The position numbers were made by a program, and so were the translations under genes. The notes under the pieces were generated by a model. The model saw nothing but the letters and a program-made list of their open reading frames with translations. It was not told the origin of the DNA and searched no databases. Below, piece by piece: positions 24,409 to 30,425 of a DNA stretch of 30,425 bases; within the stretch, counting starts at the first letter, position 1, and each line of letters opens with the position of its first letter. The stretch is from CAYORM01 sp964406375. GTDB taxonomy: Bacteria > Pseudomonadota > Alphaproteobacteria > DSM-16000 > Inquilinaceae. The DNA is taken from the NCBI GenBank assembly GCA_964406375.1, contig CAYORM010000035.1, positions 1 to 30,425 on the forward strand, in the 5' to 3' direction.

Positions 24409-25148
24409 GCGCGCTCCGCCTTGCGCCCTGGGTCGCGACGATCGGCCTGTTCCTCCTCTGGGAGGCCGGGGTGCGCATCTTCGCCGTGCCCTCCTTCGTG
24501 CTGCCGGCGCCGAGCGAGGCCTTCGAAGCGCTGTGGACCTTTCGCGACGCGGTCTGGCACAACGCTTCCTTCACCTTCTGGGTGACGCTGGCGGGATTCG
24601 CCATCGCCGTCGTCTTCGGTCTGCTGCTCGGGGTGGCGGTCGGCGCCTCGGCGCTGACCTATGCGGCGCTGTCGCCGATCCTGATCGGCTTCAACGCCAT
24701 CCCCAAGGTCGCGGTGGTCCCCGTTCTGGTCGTCTGGTTCGGCATCGGCACGGTGCCGGCGATCCTGACGGCCTTCCTCATCAGCTTCTTTCCCATCGTG
24801 GTGAATGTCGCGACCGGTCTTGCGACCGTCGAGCCCGAGCTGCGCGACGTGCTGCGATCGCTCGGCGCGCGCCCGATCGATGTCCTGCTGAAGATCGGGC
24901 TGCCGCGCGCGATGCCGTACTTCTTTGCCTCACTGAAAGTGGCGATCACGCTCGCCTTCGTCGGCTCGGTCATCTCCGAGACGGTGGCCGGCAATGAGGG
25001 TGTCGGCTACCTCATGCTCCAGGCCTCATCGAGCTTCCGGGTACCGCTCGTCTTCGCCGGCCTGTTCGTCGTCGCCGCGATGGGGGTGGGGATGTATGCC
25101 CTCTTCGCGCTGGTCGAGCGACGGATGACCGGCTGGGCGGTGCGGTGA
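24405..25148 (+). CDS. ABC permease, SsuC/TauC/ThiX type
   Basis: A 247-residue BPD_transp_1 permease with about six membrane segments. It starts like the family (LFLLWEAGVRIFAVPSFVLP followed by APSEAFEAL). The EAA loop is ELRDVLRSLGARPIDVLLKI, then GLPRAMPYFFASLKVAITLA and the conserved ETVAGNEGVGYLM. Start is GTG 24405 overlapping the ATPase stop. It would form a homodimer with two copies of the ATPase. It closes the three-gene importer behind pyrC. Confidence 0.95.
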   Translation: MSALRLAPWVATIGLFLLWEAGVRIFAVPSFVLPAPSEAFEALWTFRDAVWHNASFTFWVTLAGFAIAVVFGLLLGVAVGASALTYAALSPILIGFNAIPKVAVVPVLVVWFGIGTVPAILTAFLISFFPIVVNVATGLATVEPELRDVLRSLGARPIDVLLKIGLPRAMPYFFASLKVAITLAFVGSVISETVAGNEGVGYLMLQASSSFRVPLVFAGLFVVAAMGVGMYALFALVERRMTGWAVR

Positions 25149-25164
25149 GGCACAGGCCCCGCGA

Positions 25165-25183
25165 TTGACATCGCTGGCGTCAA
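25165..25183. promoter_or_regulatory. Inverted repeat overlapping a TTGACA box upstream of the sugar importer
   Basis: TTGAC (25165-25169) and GTCAA (25179-25183), with a further symmetric C/G pair inside, form a 19-bp imperfect palindrome. The left arm is also a perfect -35 hexamer (TTGACA). No good -10 sits at 17 nt; CATATC at 25191 is the nearest. This looks like a repressor operator placed on the promoter of the downstream sugar genes, as LacI-family proteins use, but no regulator gene is in the window. Confidence 0.45.
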
Positions 25184-25275
25184 CGTCCGACATATCCGCA
25201 ATCCCGAGGCTTGATCTCCGGCGCGGTGCCGGTGCCGCGGGACGAATAGCCGCCGCGAAACGGGAGGAATTGACG

Positions 25276-26235
25276 ATGACATTTGCAATCAAGCGCCGGG
25301 CGCTGATGGGCGCGGCCGCCGCCGTGGCCCTGGCCGGCTCCGCCGGTACGGCCGCCGCGCAGGATCTGACCATCCTGACCTCGGTTCCCAGCCTGGGCTT
25401 TCCCTTCTTCGTCCACATGATGAACCAGCTCGCCGATGAGGCGGCGACACTGGGCGTCACCGCGGTCGAATCCGACGGCCAGAACAGCGCGCCGAAGCAG
25501 ACGGCCGATGTCGAGGCGGCGATGGTGCAGGGCGTCGACGGCATCGTGATCAGCCCGATCGACGTCAATGCGATGGCGCCGGTGCTCGACGAGGCGGTTT
25601 CGGCCGGCATCCCCGTGGTCACAGTCGACCGGATGGTCGCCGATGTCGACGGCATCCTCGCCCATGTCGGCGCCGACAACGTGCTCGGTGGCGAGGCGCA
25701 GGGCGAATGGGTGATGGCGACCTTCCCCGATGGTGCCACCATCGTGAATCTTCAGGGTCAGCCCGGTGCGAGCCCGGCGATCGACCGCAACCGCGGCCTG
25801 CATAACGTTCTTGACGCGCATGCCGACCGCTATGTCTTCGTCGCCGAGCAGACGGCCAATTTCGCCCGCGACCAGGGCCTGGCGGTGACCGAGAGCATTC
25901 TCGCCGGGCTCAGCGAGCCGCCGGATGTCATCGTCGCCGCCAATGACGACATGGCGCTCGGTGCGCTCGAGGCGGTGACGGCGCTCGGCCTGCAGGACCA
26001 GATCGCTGTAATCGGCTTCGACGCCCTGCCCGAGGCGCTGGCCTCGATCCGCGACGGCGGCCTCGCCGGCACGGTCGAGCAGTTCCCCGGCGGGCAGAGC
26101 CGGCGGGCGATGCAGATCCTCGTCGAGTACCTCCGCGACGGGACCGAGCCGGAATCGAGCCTCGAGCTGCTCACCCCGGTGATGATCACCGCAGACAATC
26201 TCGATACCGCCGAGCGTATCGGCGAGGTGCAGTGA
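25276..26235 (+). CDS. Sugar ABC substrate-binding protein (RbsB-like)
   Basis: A 319-residue periplasmic receptor of the ribose/xylose/galactose group (Peripla_BP_4). The signal is ALMGAAAAVALAGSAGTAAA, cleaved before QDLT. Landmarks are FPFFVHMMNQLADEAATLGV, VQGVDGIVISPIDVNAMAPV, GIPVVTVDR, VIVAANDDMALGALEAV and VIGFDALPEAL, in the order seen in RbsB. GGGAGGAA upstream fixes the ATG at 25276. No sugar kinase, isomerase or dehydrogenase lies in the window, so the ligand among pentoses, hexoses or polyols cannot be chosen. A strong hairpin follows the stop, before the ATPase gene. Confidence 0.93.
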   Translation: MTFAIKRRALMGAAAAVALAGSAGTAAAQDLTILTSVPSLGFPFFVHMMNQLADEAATLGVTAVESDGQNSAPKQTADVEAAMVQGVDGIVISPIDVNAMAPVLDEAVSAGIPVVTVDRMVADVDGILAHVGADNVLGGEAQGEWVMATFPDGATIVNLQGQPGASPAIDRNRGLHNVLDAHADRYVFVAEQTANFARDQGLAVTESILAGLSEPPDVIVAANDDMALGALEAVTALGLQDQIAVIGFDALPEALASIRDGGLAGTVEQFPGGQSRRAMQILVEYLRDGTEPESSLELLTPVMITADNLDTAERIGEVQ

Positions 26236-26240
26236 GGACA

Positions 26241-26269
26241 GGCGGGGCCGGCATCTGCCGGCCCCCGCC
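26241..26269 (+). terminator. Intercistronic hairpin after the sugar-binding-protein gene
   Basis: GGC + GGGGCCGGC (26241-26252) pairs with GCCGGCCCC + GCC (26257-26269) with one bulged C and an ATCT loop. It lies 5 nt past the stop inside a 109-nt gap. No T-run follows, so it more likely stabilises the binding-protein mRNA or reduces read-through, explaining the usual excess of receptor over membrane parts. Confidence 0.65.
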
Positions 26270-26344
26270 GAATCTGGCGTCGCCGCCTGGCCGCTTCGCG
26301 GCGGTGGGGCAGGGCGACGCGCCGCTGCCGGAGACGGGGGACGC

Positions 26345-27868
<1,524 letters not shown>

Positions 27869-27880
27869 CGGGGAGGTAGG

Positions 27881-28924
27881 ATGACCGATCAAGTCCGCGC
27901 CGGGGAATCGCGGGACGCCGGAGCGCAGGGTGTCGACGTCTTCGGCGTGCTCGCCCGCTTCGCGCCGCTGATCTTCCTGGCGATCCTGATGATCGTCTTC
28001 GCGATCCTCGAGCCGCGCTTCCTGTCGACCGTCAATCTGCTGAACGTGCTGCGGCAGGTCTCGATCTTCGGGCTGCTCGCCATCGGCATGACCTTCGTCA
28101 TCCTGACCGCGGGGATCGACCTGTCGGTCGGCTCCGTCCTCGCCTTCTGCGGGGTCTGCGCGGCGATCGTCGCCAAGGGTAGCGGCGAGGGGAATTTCAG
28201 CCTGGACGGCAGCGAGGCGCAGGGCTGGGGCTGGGGGGCGGCGCTGCTGGTCGCCATCATCATCGGCATCGCCTCGGGCGCGTTGCAGGGCTTCGCGATC
28301 ACCCGGCTCAAGGTGCCGCCCTTCGTGGTGACGCTCGGCGGTATGTCGGCCTTCCGCGGCGCGACGCTGATCACCTCGGGCGGCGGCCCGATCTCGGGCT
28401 TCGATCCGGGCTTCCGCTATTGGGGCAGTGGCCGCGACCCGATCTTCGAGCTCATCCCGATCCCGGTACTGATCTTCCTCGGCTTCGCCATCCTCGCGCA
28501 TGTGGTGCTGCGCTACACGCGCTTCGGCCGCCAGGTCTATGCGGTGGGCGGCAATCCCGAGGCGGCGCGGCTCTCCGGCCTCAAGGTCCGGCGTATCCTG
28601 CTCTTCGTCTATGTGATCATGGGCTTTTTCGCCGGGCTCGGCGCCTTCGTCCTGGCCGCGCGGCTGAACTCGGCCGAGGCGGTGGCGGGGATAGGCTACG
28701 AACTCACCGTCATCGCATCGGTGGTGATCGGGGGCACCAGCCTGTTCGGCGGCGTCGGCACCATCTTCGGCACCGTAATCGGCACGATCCTCATTGGCGT
28801 GCTGCTCAACGGGCTGCAGATGATGAACGTGTCCTCCTACATCCAGCAGATCATCATCGGCGTGATCATCGTGCTGGCGGTCGCCTTCGACACCTTCGCC
28901 AAATCGCGCCGCCGCCGCGTGTGA
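27881..28924 (+). CDS. Sugar ABC permease (RbsC-like)
   Basis: A 347-residue BPD_transp_2 permease with eight or more hydrophobic segments. Family motifs: NVLRQVSIFGLLAIGMTFVI then LTAGIDLSVGSVLAFCGV, ITRLKVPPFVVTLGGMSAFR, GRQVYAVGGNPEAARLSGLK and VIGGTSLFGGVGTIFGTVIG. A roughly 20-residue hydrophilic insertion after the third segment (KGSGEGNFSLDGSEAQGW) is longer than in E. coli RbsC and probably periplasmic. GGGAGG 4 nt upstream sets the start. It is the last gene of the importer; the stop lies 30 nt from the stop of the convergent small gene. Confidence 0.95.
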   Translation: MTDQVRAGESRDAGAQGVDVFGVLARFAPLIFLAILMIVFAILEPRFLSTVNLLNVLRQVSIFGLLAIGMTFVILTAGIDLSVGSVLAFCGVCAAIVAKGSGEGNFSLDGSEAQGWGWGAALLVAIIIGIASGALQGFAITRLKVPPFVVTLGGMSAFRGATLITSGGGPISGFDPGFRYWGSGRDPIFELIPIPVLIFLGFAILAHVVLRYTRFGRQVYAVGGNPEAARLSGLKVRRILLFVYVIMGFFAGLGAFVLAARLNSAEAVAGIGYELTVIASVVIGGTSLFGGVGTIFGTVIGTILIGVLLNGLQMMNVSSYIQQIIIGVIIVLAVAFDTFAKSRRRRV

Positions 28925-28950
28925 TAGTGCTGCGCGTGGCGGGCGCCGCG

Positions 28951-28965
28951 GCCGCCTCAGGCGGT
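28951..28965. terminator. Small hairpin between convergent genes
   Basis: GCCGCC (28951-28956) pairs with GGCGGT (28960-28965) around TCA, which is the stop codon of the minus-strand small gene. It is weak, but it is the only hairpin between the sugar permease and that gene. Confidence 0.3.
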
Positions 28966-29241
28966 GCCGGGCATGGCCCGTGCGTTGGCGCGCCGCCGCT
29001 GCACGCCGCGCCGGGCCGGCAACAGGCCGAAGCGGTGCAGCGGCCGGGCCGCCCCGCGGCCGGCGCCGGCAACGGCGACCGTTGCCCCGACACCGGTGCA
29101 GAGCAGCGCCCGACGCGCCGCGGCGCAGGCGTCCTCCTCGGCCGGATGCCGCTCCTCGCCGACCGGTACCAGCCGCCGGCCCTGCGCCGTCGATCGGTAG
29201 GCGAAGACGGTCGTGACGTAATTTCCCTGTGACGCCTGCAT
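28957..29241 (-). CDS. Small protein of unknown function, 94 aa
   Basis: A 94-residue protein without a signal or membrane segment. I start it at ATG 29241 because GGAGG lies 5 nt upstream; the frame remains open to 29382 but that stretch has no ribosome site and overlaps the tRNA promoter region. The first half (NYVTTVFAYRSTAQGRRLVP, then VGEERHPAEEDACAAARRAL) resembles small alphaproteobacterial proteins in which a short beta hairpin precedes an Ala/Arg-rich helix and a final VAV...LHRFG stretch; I cannot name a family. The C-terminal tail (GLLPARRGVQRRRANARAM) is strongly basic. Monocistronic, divergent from tRNA-Lys. Confidence 0.6.
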   Translation of the reverse strand: MQASQGNYVTTVFAYRSTAQGRRLVPVGEERHPAEEDACAAARRALLCTGVGATVAVAGAGRGAARPLHRFGLLPARRGVQRRRANARAMPGTA

Positions 29242-29376
29242 CGGATCCTCCGCTGCCGCCAGCCCCACTCGTATCCAACCATTGGCGGGGGGCGGGGCAC
29301 ATGCGGAACATATAAGGAACAAACGGCGCGCGTCGAGGCTTTCCGGATCCGTTTGCGGTTCCACCCTCCTATTCGC

Positions 29377-29405
29377 TTGCAATGGAGCGGCGCGCTGGCT
29401 ATATC
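29377..29405 (+). promoter_or_regulatory. Promoter of tRNA-Lys
   Basis: TTGCAA (29377-29382), 17 nt, TATATC (29400-29405), giving a start about 10 nt before the tRNA. Both boxes match 4 of 6 consensus bases and the spacing is ideal. Confidence 0.65.
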
Positions 29406-29421
29406 CCGCGCCGTTCCCGTC

Positions 29422-29497
<76 letters not shown>

Positions 29498-29550
29498 CGG
29501 GGTCCCCCAGCGTCTGTTGCATTTCGGCAACGCCGAGATACGAACGGCAC

Positions 29551-29579
29551 AGCGCCGCCGGTCAACCCCTGACGGCGCT
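29551..29579 (+). terminator. Possible hairpin between tRNA-Lys and the outer-membrane gene
   Basis: AGCGCCG (29551-29557) pairs with CGGCGCT (29573-29579) around a 15-nt loop. No T-run follows directly. The right arm overlaps the candidate -35 box of the next gene, so it might be regulatory instead of a terminator. Confidence 0.3.
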
Positions 29580-29597
29580 CACGGTTTCGTCTAAACT
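29569..29597 (+). promoter_or_regulatory. Candidate promoter of the outer-membrane protein gene
   Basis: CTGACG (29569-29574), 17 nt, TAAACT (29592-29597), each matching 4 of 6 consensus bases, with about 22 nt of leader before the start codon. Confidence 0.5.
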
Positions 29598-29626
29598 TTT
29601 CCCATTACGTTTTTCCGGGGGACACC

Positions 29627-30425
29627 ATGAATAGAACGATCCTGTTGGCCGGTGCGGCGCTCGTCGCTCTGTCCGCCCCGGCGTTTGCTCAGCAGGCGAC
29701 CGGCCTTTACGTCTCGGCCGGTGTCGGTGCCAACTGGCTCGAGACCGGCTACGATTTCGAAGGTGACGGTACCGTACTTCAGTTCGATCCGCCGTCGCCG
29801 GTCATTCCGATTGGCACCCTTGCCGTCGATGGCGACGGCGATCTGGATTTCGACGCCGGTTGGGTCGGCGTCGCCGCGATCGGTTACGACTGGGGCATGT
29901 TCCGGACCGAGGCCGAGCTCGGCATTCGCACCAACGACATCAGCGATTCGACGGCGACGGCGAATTACGCGCTGTTTATTGGCGCGGTTACAGCCCCCGG
30001 CCCGTTTGACAGTGGCACCGACAGCTACGATTTCGGCGGCGGTCATGTCCGAACCCTGAGCGCGATGGCGAATGCGCTCATCGATTTCGATCTCGGTCCG
30101 GTCACCCTCTATGGCGGCGGCGGTCTTGGCGTTGCCAATGTCGAACTGAACCTCTTCGGCGAGAGTGAGTTCGACACGGTCTTCGCCTATCAGGGCATCG
30201 CCGGTCTGGCCTACAACATCAGCCCGCAGCTCGCGATCACCGCCGAGTACCGCTACTTCTCCTCCTTCGAAGATCCGAGCTTCCGGTTCACCGCACCCGT
30301 CAGCGGCTTCGCCGCCGGGGCCGGCCCCGACGAAGGCGATTGGGCAGGCGACGTCGATGTCGATGTCGACCTCGACGGCTTCGAGAACCATTCGGCGCTG
30401 ATCGGCCTGCGCTACACCTTCGCGC
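29627..30425 (+). CDS. Outer-membrane beta-barrel protein, truncated by the window end
   Basis: The frame is open from ATG 29627 to the last base, 266 codons. It begins with a clear signal peptide (NRTILLAGAALVALSAPAFA, cleavage before QQATG). After it come alternating amphipathic strands typical of OmpA-like or Omp25-like porin-family barrels: GLYVSAGVGANWLET, WVGVAAIGYDWGMFRTEAEL, VTLYGGGGLGVANVEL, YNISPQLAITAEYRYFSS, and SALIGLRYTFA at the edge. The GLRYTF end resembles a closing strand, so little is probably missing. Loops are rich in Asp, including VDGDGDLDFD and DVDVDVDLDGF. GGGGGA upstream is the ribosome site. Surface loop function is unknown; the barrel family is a confident but general call. 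Confidence 0.88.
   Translation, partial: MNRTILLAGAALVALSAPAFAQQATGLYVSAGVGANWLETGYDFEGDGTVLQFDPPSPVIPIGTLAVDGDGDLDFDAGWVGVAAIGYDWGMFRTEAELGIRTNDISDSTATANYALFIGAVTAPGPFDSGTDSYDFGGGHVRTLSAMANALIDFDLGPVTLYGGGGLGVANVELNLFGESEFDTVFAYQGIAGLAYNISPQLAITAEYRYFSSFEDPSFRFTAPVSGFAAGAGPDEGDWAGDVDVDVDLDGFENHSALIGLRYTFA

Overview
The window looks like a chromosomal segment of a high-GC alphaproteobacterium. The signs are the rplM-rpsI-argC neighbourhood, an S9 protein with a long N-terminal extension, an SahR-type regulator in front of metF, pervasive 4-nt stop/start overlaps, and uniformly G/C-ending codons. I see no insertion sequence, phage gene, integrase or CRISPR array. It reads as ordinary housekeeping and transport chromosome with a few unusual details.

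Layout. 1-454: 3' end of pntB, converging on a long minus-strand block. 476-7333 (minus strand, read right to left): an enoyl-CoA hydratase, a CoA-binding protein and the O-acetylhomoserine sulfhydrylase MetY form one operon ended by a perfect 15-bp hairpin. A near-perfect palindromic operator follows, then sahR-metF, then an EamA transporter, a secreted pentapeptide-repeat protein and an alpha/beta hydrolase. This block is mostly methionine and one-carbon metabolism. 7564-8674: promoter, rplM, rpsI and terminator. 8688-10196: an orphan PAS/PAS histidine kinase, antisense between rpsI and argC. 10330-11825: argC and a gamma-class carbonic anhydrase. 11855-17903: an XRE-cupin regulator divergent from a five-gene peptide/nickel-type ABC importer.

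17861-21356 (minus strand): pyrE leads an operon with a YnbA-like CDP-alcohol phosphatidyltransferase, a CdsA-type cytidylyltransferase, a PlsC-type acyltransferase and an unknown membrane protein. PyrE makes a CTP precursor and CdsA consumes CTP, so pyrimidine supply and phospholipid synthesis share a transcript. 21427-25148: divergent pyrC followed by an NMT1/THI5-type ABC importer (binding protein, ATPase, permease). 25276-28924: a ribose/xylose-type sugar importer. 28957-30425: a small unknown protein, tRNA-Lys(CTT), and an outer-membrane beta-barrel protein that runs off the end.

No new defence or mobile system was found. The items most worth a second look are the SahR operator, the pyrE-linked phospholipid operon whose CDP-alcohol transferase has Asn at two usual Asp positions, the DppB-like permease that appears to start at CTG overlapping the preceding stop, and several small repeats in promoter regions.
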